From contig JAPPFD010000013.1 in assembly GCA_028823995.1 (NCBI GenBank), positions 1 through 42,589 on the forward strand: a stretch of DNA of 42,589 nucleotides, given 5' to 3'. The stretch's first letter is position 1, and every line of letters begins with the position of its first letter. A program made the position numbers and the translations under genes. Below are positions 18,826 through 27,900 of the stretch, piece after piece. Under the pieces are notes generated by a model. The model did no database searches. It was not told the origin of the DNA and saw only the letters and a list, made by a program, of their open reading frames with translations. This DNA comes from a bacterium. GTDB lineage: Bacteria > Actinomycetota > Acidimicrobiia > Spongiisociales > ZC4RG35.

Positions 18826-19311
18826 ATGGATGGAACCTACTTTCTCTACACGGATGGCGCCTCTCGTCGGGGTAGTCCCGGCCCCGCAGGCATAGGAGCC
18901 GTGTTGTACAGAGGTGATCCAGGGGATAACAACCATGTGGACTATCTGGCGCGAAGCATCGGCCGGGCCACCAACAACGAAGCTGAATATCGAGCAGTTG
19001 TCGAGGGCTTGAGGATGGCGAAACCCCACGGACCCCGCCGTTTGGTGTTGCGTTCCGATTCAAACCTGGTAATAAATCAACTAACCGGGCAAGCCCGGGT
19101 GAAAGCGCCAAACCTCAAAAGGTCCCACAGGGAGGCGAAGAAACTAATAGAGAGCTTTCCTGAAATAGAGGTGGAGGACATCCCGCGAAACTGCAATCGC
19201 GTTGCCGACCGATTGGCTAATCTAGCGCTGGATCTTTTCCTCCCACCGCCCGGCTTCCCTGTGGCAAAGCCGGTGTTGGGCGATCTCAAGATCGTATCGA
19301 TTCTCTTGTAG
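18826..19311 (+). CDS. Ribonuclease HI-like protein
   Basis: The 161-aa RNase H-fold protein cleaves RNA in RNA-DNA hybrids. Acidic catalytic residues are visible in order: Asp in LYTDGASRRG, Glu in TNNEAEYRA, Asp in LRSDSNLVI, and Asp in NRVADRLAN. The pattern DGAS...NNEAEY is that of the archaeal/actinobacterial short RNase HI group rather than E. coli RnhA. It lacks an extra N-terminal hybrid-binding domain. It is divergent from sodC by 117 bases. Repeat A lies about 165 bases after its stop. Confidence 0.9.
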   Translation: MDGTYFLYTDGASRRGSPGPAGIGAVLYRGDPGDNNHVDYLARSIGRATNNEAEYRAVVEGLRMAKPHGPRRLVLRSDSNLVINQLTGQARVKAPNLKRSHREAKKLIESFPEIEVEDIPRNCNRVADRLANLALDLFLPPPGFPVAKPVLGDLKIVSILL

Positions 19312-19476
19312 CTCCGCTTGAATGTCCCCTGTCCCCACGCTGCCACTATGTCGGGAACGAACTTCTCCTGGCCGTCTCTAGGCCCATAGGGGTTAGGGCT
19401 TTCTCGCCACCGCCAACCGCGAGCCTCCTTTTTGGCCTTTTTCAGCTGTGTTGTTGGGCGATGGTTGGTTGGTTGG

Positions 19477-19543
19477 TTGGTGGCCTGGGCCACCAACCCT
19501 CACCTGCGGCTCAGCAGGGGCTCCACAATTGGCTCCACATTTG
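19477..19543 (+). repeat. Hairpin repeat copy A (partial)
   Basis: It contains the hairpin GGTGGCC-TG-GGCCACC, then CACCTGCGGCTC and two tandem copies of GGCTCCACAWTT. It matches the 5' core of copies B and C but lacks their 3' half. A GGTT tetranucleotide run precedes it. It lies in the 322-base gap 19312-19633, which holds no gene I can support. Confidence 0.75.
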
Positions 19544-19633
19544 GTTCGGCGGTGCCCGATCTGCCTAGCTGAGGATGCATCCAAGCGGTTGATCAGGGCA
19601 TCGTTTCCAGCGCCCGACGGTAAAATGCGGTTC

Positions 19634-19861
19634 ATGCCTGATAGCCATGTTGACTATTGGAACCACATAGCGGTCGATCCCGAGGTGAGGTTCGGCAAGC
19701 CCTGTATCGCCGGAACCCGGATCGCGGTCAGCGACATCCTCGAGAAAATGTCCTACGGCATGACCGAGGAAGACATTCTCTCCGAGTGGGACTATCTAAC
19801 CCCGATTCAGATCAGGTCCTGTCTGGCGTACGCATCCAACGGCCACCTGACCACGGCGTAG
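19634..19861 (+). CDS. DUF433 antitoxin (VapB-like)
   Basis: The 75-aa protein is a DUF433 domain with the signature DPEVRFGKPCIAGTRIAV, then the helix-turn-helix-like DILEKMSYGMTEEDILSEW and a closing LAYA. These small proteins bind DNA and neutralise DUF5615 PIN-like toxins; here such a gene begins 19 bases downstream, so a type II toxin-antitoxin operon is likely. The start at 19634 or 19625 cannot be decided because neither has a good RBS. The pair lies between hairpin repeats A and B. Confidence 0.87.
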   Translation: MPDSHVDYWNHIAVDPEVRFGKPCIAGTRIAVSDILEKMSYGMTEEDILSEWDYLTPIQIRSCLAYASNGHLTTA

Positions 19862-19880
19862 CCGTTCCCAACCATCCGGC

Positions 19881-20207
19881 ATGAAGTTGCTCTTCGACGA
19901 GAACCTCTCTCCGCAGTTGCCTCGCCTCCTATCGGATCTCTACCCGGGTTCCGCCCATGTCGTTGCCTTAGGCATTCACCAAACCGGGGATTCGGGGATT
20001 TGGGAATATGCAAAGGATTTCGATTTCATCATCACCACCAAGGACTCCGACTACCTCGAATGGAGCGAGACCAGGGGGCACCCGCCAAAGCTCGTGCTGG
20101 TTGAACCCGGCAATCAGCCTACATGGGTCGTCGAGGCGGATCTCCGCAACAGCTATGACCGGCTGGAGCGTTTCGGCCGCAACGACGAGCCTGTCCTGAG
20201 AATCTAA
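19881..20207 (+). CDS. DUF5615 PIN-like toxin
   Basis: The 108-aa protein has the DUF5615/Mut7-C-like PIN fold: MKLLFDENLSPQLPRLL at the start (Asp of the acidic site), IITTKDSDYLEW mid-chain (further acidic residues), and PKLVLVEPGN as the last core strand. These are predicted metal-dependent RNases that serve as toxins beside DUF433 antitoxins. The arrangement antitoxin first, then toxin, on one strand fits regulation by the antitoxin-toxin complex. RNase activity is inferred from the fold. Confidence 0.87.
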   Translation: MKLLFDENLSPQLPRLLSDLYPGSAHVVALGIHQTGDSGIWEYAKDFDFIITTKDSDYLEWSETRGHPPKLVLVEPGNQPTWVVEADLRNSYDRLERFGRNDEPVLRI

Positions 20208-20370
20208 GCCCGGCTAAGAGGAAACCGACAAGCCGAAAGGGGATCATTTTCGCCCTTTCCCCGGGAGCGACGCTCACCTCGCCGTCGCCGAAGCCAATGG
20301 CTAGGCAACCCCAACCATGCCACCATCAAAGACGCCCCACCCGGATACATCCTCAGCCAAAACGGCCTAA

Positions 20371-20576
20371 CTGGCCCACCTGTTTTAAATAAGTGGACCA
20401 GAGGCCTTGGTGGCCTGTGGGCCACCACCTGTGACCTGCGGCTCCCTATGGGCTCCACATTTAAACCCGGATGGCTCCACATTTGGCAGGGTTTGCGGTG
20501 CCGCGGGTTGAGGCGGGCCTTGCCTCTAGACCAGTGCGTATCGGTCGTCGACTGTTTCGGGGGAAGGTCTGCAAGT
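20371..20576 (+). repeat. Hairpin repeat copy B
   Basis: About 206 bases aligning along the whole length with copy C (my eye estimate 80-85% identity). Landmarks in both: AAATAARTGGACYAGAGG, the hairpin GGTGGCC/GGCCACC, two GGCTCCACATTT units split by AAACCCGGAT, the stem GAGGC/GCCTC in GAGGCGGGCCTTGCCTC, and the ending CTGTTTCGGGGGAAG. It lies in the 608-base gap between the toxin and the RCC1 gene, which otherwise shows nothing but a possible promoter around 20580-20640. Confidence 0.85.
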
Positions 20577-20815
20577 GAGTCCGGGTGTTATAGTGGCAAG
20601 TAAGTTGTAGTCACTACTATTTCCTAGGTGGTCGCATGTCCTCGAAGCTACCCCTTAGCAGGTCTTGCAGCGAGCGCAAGGGGTGGAAGTCCTGACACGG
20701 AACCGGTCATTGGTTGTTTCCAGGCGGCGGCGCGCTCAGGGGTTCGGTGTTGGTTGATGGTTTCGTATCGTCGGCTGGGCCCGTATGGCCCCGAGCGGGC
20801 CGTGGCGGCACCCGT

Positions 20816-23788
20816 GTGAGACGGCTGCGGGCCACTTTGCTGGCTGCGCTGGCTGGGGTTGGGTTGTTGGCCGGCCCGGTTGTGCCTTCGGGGGCGGCTT
20901 CGTCTGTTCGGCCTGCGGCGGTGACCGGGTTGAGCGTGCAGGCGGGCGACGCGCCCGGCGAGCTTCACGTCAGCTGGGATTCCCATCCGGACGGCGCGGT
21001 CGACCACCGGGTGAGGTGGACGCCTGCCGGCCAGGACTTCAAGCCGAAGAAAGACGCGGACTGGAACGCCTTCCCCGTCGACAACGAGTTGACGATCTCA
21101 GGGCTCTGGCCCGGCCAGTCCTACAAGGTGCAGGTGCGGGCCCGCTTTAGCGGTCCCAACGGCCTGTGGAGCCCGGCGGTCACCGGCACGGCGGCCGAGA
21201 CCACAACCCCCACCAAAGAGACCACCCCGAAGTTGACAGATCTGCCCGGAGACCCGGCCGAGAATGGCGACGCGGCCGAGGCGGACGAGGCCTCGGTGGT
21301 GTGGTCGGCAACGCTCACAGTGGGGGTAGACGACTCGCAGCCGCCGGGATCGGGCTATTCGAGATGGGCAGGGGTGGGGGCGCTGTCGGAGCGAGGGCTC
21401 ACGCTGGGCGGCACCTCAATGCGGGTGATGGTGATCGTGCAACTGGCGGGAGGCCTCTTCCTGGTCATGGACCGCGCGACCGACACGGACTTCACGCTCA
21501 CCCTCGGCGATGCCGAGTTCACTGCCGGCGAGAGCCTGGTCCCCGACACAGCCGGGTCGGGCCGCTACTGGTGGGCGACCGACGGCGACCTCTGGGCGGT
21601 CGGCGATGAGGTGGACGCCAGCATCACCGCCGGCTCCGCAACGCTGGGCGAGCGGGCGACAGCGCCGCCGATCGCATACTTCAGCCAGATCCCCGGCCAA
21701 CACGACGGCACCGGCCCGTTCACGTTGAGGCTGAACTTCGACCGGGAGCTGCCCGTCACCGCGGCTGGGCTAACGGACCATGCGCTGGAGACCGTGGGCG
21801 GGACGGTGACCGATGTGGCCGCGGTGAGGGACGGCTCGACACAGGCCTGGTCGATCACCGTGCAACCCGACGGGCCCGGCGACGTCACCGTCGCGCTTAC
21901 AGTCGAGGCGTGTGACCAGCCCGGCGCGGTGTGCACCGCCGACGGCCTGAAGCTGCACAACCGCGCCCAGGCATCGGTGCCGGGTCCCTGGGACGCGGTC
22001 GGGCAGAGGACCAACCGGCTGGCCGGCGGCTCCTACCACACCTGCGTGATAGAGGCCGACGGCACCCTCACCTGCTGGGGCGCCAACAACTACGGGCAGC
22101 TCAACGCCCCGGCGGGCACCTACAAGACGGTCTCGGCAGGAGCCATCTACAGCTGCGCGATCGCCACCGACCACACCATCGCCTGCTGGGGATACAACAC
22201 CAACGGCTCGATCCACCCCCCGACAGGCACCTACACCAGCTTCGCCGTAGGGCAACGCCACAGCTGCGCCATCGCGGACGACGACACGCTGGCGTGCTGG
22301 GGATACAACGCGTGGGGGCAGACACTCGCCCCGAGGGGCACCTACAAGGCCATCGATGTCGGCTGGGAGCACTCCTGTGCGATTGCAACCGACGACACGC
22401 TGGCGTGCTGGGGATACCCTGACTGGGGCAACGTGAACCCGCCGGCGGGCACCTACAAGGCTGTGGCGAGCGGAGACGTCCACAACTGCGCGATCGGCAC
22501 CGACGACACCATCGCCTGCTGGGGAAGAAACTCCGAAGGCCAGACCAGGGCCCCGGCCGGCACCTTCAAGGCCCTCGATGCCGGCTACCACCACACTTGC
22601 GCGATCGCCGACGACGACACCATCACTTGCTGGGGCAAGAACACCAGCGGCCAGACCGACGCCCCGGCGGGGACCTACAAGGCCGTGTTCGCCCGAATGA
22701 ACAAGAGTTGCGGGATCGCCACCGACGACACAATGACCTGCTGGGGGACCAGCGCCTACGGCCAGAGCAACGCTCCCGCGGGCGCCTTCGAGGCCGTCGC
22801 CTTCTCCTCGGAGCACTTGTGCGCGCTGGAGTCGGGCGGCGGTGTGGCCTGCTGGGGATTCCACCGCTTCGCGCAGACCGAGCCGCTGACCGGCACCTAC
22901 CGGAGCCTCGACACCGGCAACAGCCACAGCTGCGCCATCGCTTCTGACGACACCATCAACTGCTGGGGCAACAACGAATACGGCCAGACCGACGCCCCGG
23001 CAGGAACCTACAAGACCCTCACAACCCGCTTCGAGCACACCTGCGCCATCGCAGACGACGACACCATCGCCTGCTGGGGCGACGACGTTGGCGGCTCGAC
23101 CCGCGCCCCGGCCGGAACCTACAAGTCCCTCACCGTCGGCGACCTCCACAGTTGCGCCATCGCCACCGACGACACCATCACCTGCTGGGGCAACAACAGC
23201 TACGGCCAGACCGACGCGCCGACGGGCACCTACCAGACCCTCGCCTCAGGCCGCTACTACAGTTGCGCCATCGCTTCTGACGACACCATCACCTGCTGGG
23301 GCGACAACCGCAAGGGCGAGACCGACGCCCCGGCCGGCACCTACAAGACCCTCGCTGCAGGCCAGGACCACAACTGCGCCATCGCCACCGACGAAACCAT
23401 CACCTGCTGGGGCAACAACGCCTACCGCCAGACCGACGCCCCGCCAGGAACCTACAAGGCCCTCGCCCTCGGCGGCAGCCACAGTTGCGCCATCGCTTCT
23501 GACGACACCGTCACCTGCTGGGGAAGCAGCAGCCACGGCCGGGCCAGTGCTCCCGCTGGCACTTACAAGGCCCTGTCCGCCGGCGCCTCCCACAGCTGCG
23601 CGATCGCCCTTGACGGCACCATCGCGTGCTGGGGCAAGAACACCAACGGCCAGACCGACGCGCCGGCGGGCACCTACAAGGCTCTCGCCCTGGGTGAGAA
23701 CCACTCGTGCGCAGTCGGCACCGACGACAACGTCACCTGCTGGCCACAACCGCCCGAAGGGGTACGCTGGACGCACGCCGACAGCTAG
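20816..23788 (+). CDS. Secreted RCC1-repeat protein with fibronectin-III domain
   Basis: From GTG 20816 the product is 990 aa with a Sec signal (VRRLRATLLAALAGVGLLAG, cleavage near GAASS). Next come a fibronectin type III domain (about residues 35-125, VTGLSVQAGDAPGELHVSW) and a low-complexity Thr/Glu linker. A middle region has beta domains seen in actinobacterial surface proteins, including one opening IPGQHDGTGPFTLRLNF. From about residue 400 there are some 16 RCC1_2-type repeats of about 38 aa with the pattern HSCAIATDDTIxCWGxN, GQT, APAGTYKxL. Each has a pair of Cys likely joined in the oxidising exterior. RCC1 arrays fold as beta-propellers, so two or more seven-bladed propellers are possible. 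Role in adhesion or binding is inferred. The start is weakly supported; the frame opens at 20714. Repeats B and C flank the gene. Confidence 0.85.
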   Translation: MRRLRATLLAALAGVGLLAGPVVPSGAASSVRPAAVTGLSVQAGDAPGELHVSWDSHPDGAVDHRVRWTPAGQDFKPKKDADWNAFPVDNELTISGLWPGQSYKVQVRARFSGPNGLWSPAVTGTAAETTTPTKETTPKLTDLPGDPAENGDAAEADEASVVWSATLTVGVDDSQPPGSGYSRWAGVGALSERGLTLGGTSMRVMVIVQLAGGLFLVMDRATDTDFTLTLGDAEFTAGESLVPDTAGSGRYWWATDGDLWAVGDEVDASITAGSATLGERATAPPIAYFSQIPGQHDGTGPFTLRLNFDRELPVTAAGLTDHALETVGGTVTDVAAVRDGSTQAWSITVQPDGPGDVTVALTVEACDQPGAVCTADGLKLHNRAQASVPGPWDAVGQRTNRLAGGSYHTCVIEADGTLTCWGANNYGQLNAPAGTYKTVSAGAIYSCAIATDHTIACWGYNTNGSIHPPTGTYTSFAVGQRHSCAIADDDTLACWGYNAWGQTLAPRGTYKAIDVGWEHSCAIATDDTLACWGYPDWGNVNPPAGTYKAVASGDVHNCAIGTDDTIACWGRNSEGQTRAPAGTFKALDAGYHHTCAIADDDTITCWGKNTSGQTDAPAGTYKAVFARMNKSCGIATDDTMTCWGTSAYGQSNAPAGAFEAVAFSSEHLCALESGGGVACWGFHRFAQTEPLTGTYRSLDTGNSHSCAIASDDTINCWGNNEYGQTDAPAGTYKTLTTRFEHTCAIADDDTIACWGDDVGGSTRAPAGTYKSLTVGDLHSCAIATDDTITCWGNNSYGQTDAPTGTYQTLASGRYYSCAIASDDTITCWGDNRKGETDAPAGTYKTLAAGQDHNCAIATDETITCWGNNAYRQTDAPPGTYKALALGGSHSCAIASDDTVTCWGSSSHGRASAPAGTYKALSAGASHSCAIALDGTIACWGKNTNGQTDAPAGTYKALALGENHSCAVGTDDNVTCWPQPPEGVRWTHADS
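22018..23751 (+). repeat. Tandem RCC1-coding repeats
   Basis: About 16 in-frame units of roughly 108-114 bp with strong DNA similarity, for example GACGACACCATCACCTGCTG recurring. Units 9-14 are closest to each other, which suggests recent duplication or conversion. Confidence 0.85.
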
Positions 23789-23825
23789 CCGCAGCTGAGG
23801 CGAAAACAGGACAAAGACGACTTGA

Positions 23826-24046
23826 CTGGCCTTCTCGTTTGAAATAAATGGACTAGAGGTATTGGTGGCCTCTGGGCCACCACCCCTCACCTGCGGCTCC
23901 GCAGGGGCTCCAGAATTGGCTCCACATATAAACCCGGATGGCTCCACATTTGGCAGGGGCTGCAGCGCAGCAGGTTTGAGGCGGGCCTTGCCTCTAGCCC
24001 AGTGCGGGGATCGCTCGCCGACTGTTTCGGGGGAAGTTCTGCAAGT
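23826..24046 (+). repeat. Hairpin repeat copy C
   Basis: This is the longest copy. It carries all landmarks of copy B plus an extra block giving a perfect CTGCGG/CCGCAG hairpin and three GGCTCCA-type 12-mers instead of two. It begins 37 bases after the RCC1 gene stop and is in the same orientation as A and B. It fills most of the gap to the next small gene. Confidence 0.85.
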
Positions 24047-24143
24047 AGGCAACCGTTGGTGCTACCCGTCCGCCAATGAGTGATACGATTTCGGTGTTTT
24101 GAGTGGCTGGGCGGTGACTAAGGGAGCCGTTAGGATCGCAGGT

Positions 24144-24404
24144 GTGACCAAAGATGAGCTGGAAAGGGTTTGCAAAATAGCGGCGATGCTCAGTCGGCAG
24201 GGTGTCGAACTTAGCCAAGCTTTGGAAGGAGCGGTCGTGGCTGTTTATGGCATGGAGAAACGAAAAGAAACTCGCCAGCGGGTTCATGAAGTCGTTAAGC
24301 GATTGTTCGTGGCTCTGCTAAAGGCCTATCAGGCCGACGAATGCCTGTCGGTTGATGGAGCTATGCTCAAACTGGCCAAATTCGTAAACCGGAGTGTTGC
24401 CTAG
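24144..24404 (+). CDS. Small helical protein of unknown function (86 aa)
   Basis: From GTG 24144 (weak RBS TAGGATCGCAG) the frame encodes a mostly helical, basic protein (TKDELERVCKIAAMLSRQG, then a C-terminal LAKFVNRSV). It is not recognised. Possible upstream in-frame starts reach 24099. Base composition is less GC-rich than the genes before 18 kb. Its position right after repeat C suggests it is another unit of the same repeat-separated set. Confidence 0.45.
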   Translation: MTKDELERVCKIAAMLSRQGVELSQALEGAVVAVYGMEKRKETRQRVHEVVKRLFVALLKAYQADECLSVDGAMLKLAKFVNRSVA

Positions 24405-24461
24405 CCATCGACGGTCTGTAGGCTTCAATCCTCTCCACCTTAAGAAAGGAAGGCTGAGGCC

Positions 24462-24752
24462 GTGGAAGCTATCGATGCCCACTGGCTGACCGCCCAGGGC
24501 TGCCGTCAGCCTAAGACTCGTCGCGCCTGGCGATGGGATTGCGCAGTTTCTGGAGCCTGCCCCCACTGGCACCAGCACCGCACCGAAGCCGCCGCTACTC
24601 GATGCGCCGTCGATCGAGGATGCGATCCGTGGATCTGCTCCGATACGGTGACACGCCGACGGTTAGGGATTGGGCCAGATCAGCCCATCCCCTTCGAAGA
24701 GGTTGACGAGGCGCCCCACAAGCTGATGTGCTTACACCTACTCACAAACTGA
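24462..24752 (+). CDS. Small Cys/Trp-rich protein of unknown function (96 aa)
   Basis: GTG 24462 follows AGGAAGGCTGAGG and opens 96 codons. The protein has Cys at five or six spaced positions and a cluster WRWDCAVSGACPHWHQH that could bind metal. The C-terminus reads DQPIPFEEVDEAPHKLMC. I recognise no family. The previous small gene ends 57 bases upstream on the same strand, so they may be co-transcribed. Confidence 0.45.
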   Translation: MEAIDAHWLTAQGCRQPKTRRAWRWDCAVSGACPHWHQHRTEAAATRCAVDRGCDPWICSDTVTRRRLGIGPDQPIPFEEVDEAPHKLMCLHLLTN

Positions 24753-24910
24753 GCCATTACCTCCTTGTTTGTTAAGCACCCTCCGCGGGTAGACTCCGTA
24801 CACGCGTTCGGTTTCTCGCTCTCCCAGTTGACAGTGGCGGACGAAAGCTAGTCCAGAGGAATCTCCCCGACTGCACGAGTCGCAAGCAGGTCAAAACACA
24901 TGCTCCAATA

Positions 24911-27900
24911 GTGTCCACCCTCCCAGCCGCGCATCAAGGGTATTCGTATCAAGACATCTTTGTGGCGTGTCGTCTAGTTGATCTGCTCTTGGATGAGGTG
25001 GCCGAGGCTCATGTGGACACGAAACTCACATCAACTGACCGGTTTGACGACCTCACAACCATAGACGCGGGTGGTGGACGCGAACGCGTGCAAATCAAAT
25101 TCACCCTATCTGACCCCTCCCCTCTAAGCGTTACGACCTTCACAAATGACAGTCGCCGTTTACGGCTAGACCAGGTTATTGGGTCCGTCCTGGCTGACCG
25201 TCAGGCGCAAGGGCACGACAACCCCCGTCAGTTATATCGCATTGTGCTTTGTGATCGGGAACCCACCGATGGGTCGTTCGGAGTTGTCCTCCGCCAGGCA
25301 GTCGATGACCCTGGCCCTCTGTTCAAGGGGCTGAGCACAACACGGCTCTTCTTCGATGCGGAGGCGTTGTGGCACCAAATGCACGGATCCTGCAACGGTG
25401 AACCCGCCCGTGTCAATGCGGTCGCGGGGGTTCTTAGAAGGCACTGCCCGGATCTGTCGTTTGCTGATCTCGTCTGGGTGTGCAGTCGGCTTGTGATCGA
25501 AATAGGCGCTCCGTCTATGAGTGGTGACCTCACAGCACCAGGAGGGGTCGAGAAGTTGCTCTTGGCGCGGCTCCAAGCCGAGGTTGGTGCAGGATCGTTC
25601 CCTAATCACCACCGGAAACCGGTTGACGTTGCTGCCGCCATGATCGATACGGCCGAGGCAGCTCGGAACGGCACTCTGGCACGAGTAAGCCGGGAAGTGA
25701 TTCTGCGACGGTGCGGTTTGATCAGAGATTTCGGTGCCGTTTCCCGCGCTCATCCCGTTGGTAGCGATTTGGAGGTGCCTCGACCGACGACCATCCAGAG
25801 GATTGTCGGTTCAGCGGAGAGCATCATCGGAGTTGGCGGAACTCTTGTCGTCACGGGGCCACCAGGTCAGGGAAAATCCTGGCTAAGTAGCCAAATGCTG
25901 GGGGACATGACAAGCCGGGGTTGGCTGGTAGCAGAGCACTATTGCTACTTAGGCGATGCCGACAGACAGAAGAACGAGCGTGTTGTCTCCGAACGGATTT
26001 TCGGAAGTCTCGTGGGTCGGTTGGCAGAGACCGAACCGAGTCTGGTTGAAAGTCAGTTGCCGCGGTTCGCTGCGGATGATCGCACCCTCATCCAATACGT
26101 GGAGCGATCTATCAGCCGGAAACCTGACCGTCCGGTGGCTCTTGTTATTGATGGTATGGATCACATCACTAGGGTGCAGGCGGGCCGGGTCGGCGGTTTC
26201 GATCCTTCTTGGAGTCTCGCCAATGTCCTGGCCTCGTTGGAGATTCCCGCAGGGGCGGTGTTGATTGTCCTGAGCCAGCCGGGTGGGCACCTGGATCCGC
26301 TATTCGAGAGTGGTGCCATCAAATTCGAGTTGGAGGGTCTTGGTCATGCAGAAATCTCTTCGCTTGCCCAAAACCTTGGCCTGATCCCGTCCGAACCCAC
26401 CGACGCATCTGAGAACGGCACTTCGGCACTCGAGGACCTAACCGAGGCGAGGGCCTTCGTTGAAGTGCTGGTCGAACGCTCAGGGGGTAATGCGCTGTAT
26501 GCGACCTATCTGTGTCGCGAAACGTTGCGGAGCGAAGCGACCCTCGTTGATCCCGTTGCCACCTTGCGAAACCTCCCGCCTTTTGACGGCACGCTCGAGA
26601 ACTATTACGGCAACCTATACACATCCCTTGAGGCTGAAGGGGGACTGGTGGCGGACCTGATAGGCTTGCTCGACTTTGCTGTGACGCGAGCCGAACTCCG
26701 AGACATCCTAACCGTGGCTGGCCACCGGATTGACCGAACCTTGGGTGTACTCAAACCGGTCCTAGTGGATAGCGGTATCCAAGGTGGCGTTCGTATCTAT
26801 CACGAGTCTTTTTCGCGGTATCTCCGGCAAATGGCCGAAGATGACGCAGATGCTCACCAAGCGTTGGTTGAGCATGTCACTGAATGGCTCAGCGGACGGG
26901 GGCTTTTCGACGATTCGCGTGCGTTCCGTTCTTTGCTTCCCCTCTTGGCTTCAAGCGGACAGGGCAAAGACGTTATTGATGCTGTGGATGGCCAGTTTGT
27001 TGTCCGTTCGGTGGCGGCGGGATTTCCGACATCTGCGATTGTTGCCAATCTTGCCACAGCTATTGGGTGCGCGGCGAAGCTGGGGATGTGGCCGGTGTTT
27101 GCCCGCTTCGTTGAGCTGACGCGTGCGGCCGAGTCATACGAAGCCGAAAGGTACGAAACGCCTCTGGTTGAATATACGGATGTTCCGATCAGGCTGTTTG
27201 GCCCTTCGGCTGTGGCGGACCGGCTTCTGTATGAAGGCCAGATCGCGATGTCACCCCGTGCTGGTCTCCGTGTGTGCGCCGAGTTGGATGCCAATGGAGC
27301 CGTTGCTCCATGGCGGCAATACATGGAGGCATCGCTGCGTGAAGCCGAATCGCGCCGGAGGCTGGATGAAGATGAATATGACCAGGACGGGGATCTGTTT
27401 CGTTCCATGGAGTGGTGGCGCGGGCGGTTGCATCTCAGTGCTTCCGTCGCCGAAAGCGCGGCAGAAGACGAAGACCTCCCGGTCGAAGCATGCGTTGATG
27501 CTCCCGGGCATGACGAAACGCGTATTCTGGAAGCGGGCCGGGACTTGTCGGCTCCGATCAACTGGAGACATCTTGCCGGCTTGGTCAACCAGCACCAACT
27601 GCCTCAGAAAGGTGTGGCAGAAAGCGTACTGGCCACCCATGGCATCCCAGGGATCCGAAAACTCGTGCCGTTCTTCGAACATCCCGGCGTTGTGTGCCTT
27701 GCTGTTGCACAGCACCTGACCGAAAACCCTGAACACTCCACTATCGCTGGAACCGCCCAAGAGTGGGCTACACGCGCCATCGGGGGAGGGATCCGCCCAG
27801 GCGAGATCCACACCCTTCTTGGTCTCGGTGTTGAAATAGCGGACCTGGTCGAAGATTCCATAGAAGAAGGCCGACGACGGCTTTTGGATCTCACCCAGAG

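Noticed and set aside
18709..19029. 107-residue N-terminal extension of SodC
   Set aside because: It lies antisense over the RNase H gene and would bury the lipoprotein signal.
21770..23149. 459-codon antisense frame within the RCC1 gene
   Set aside because: Its repetitiveness only mirrors the coding repeats on the other strand.
22018..23751. CRISPR-like regular repetition
   Set aside because: Repeats are in frame, diverged throughout with no unique spacers, and encode RCC1 motifs.
19477..24046. Integron attC sites
   Set aside because: The cassette-like spacing is suggestive, but the GTTRRRY/RYYYAAC core sites are not evident and no integrase is present, so I call them only hairpin repeats.
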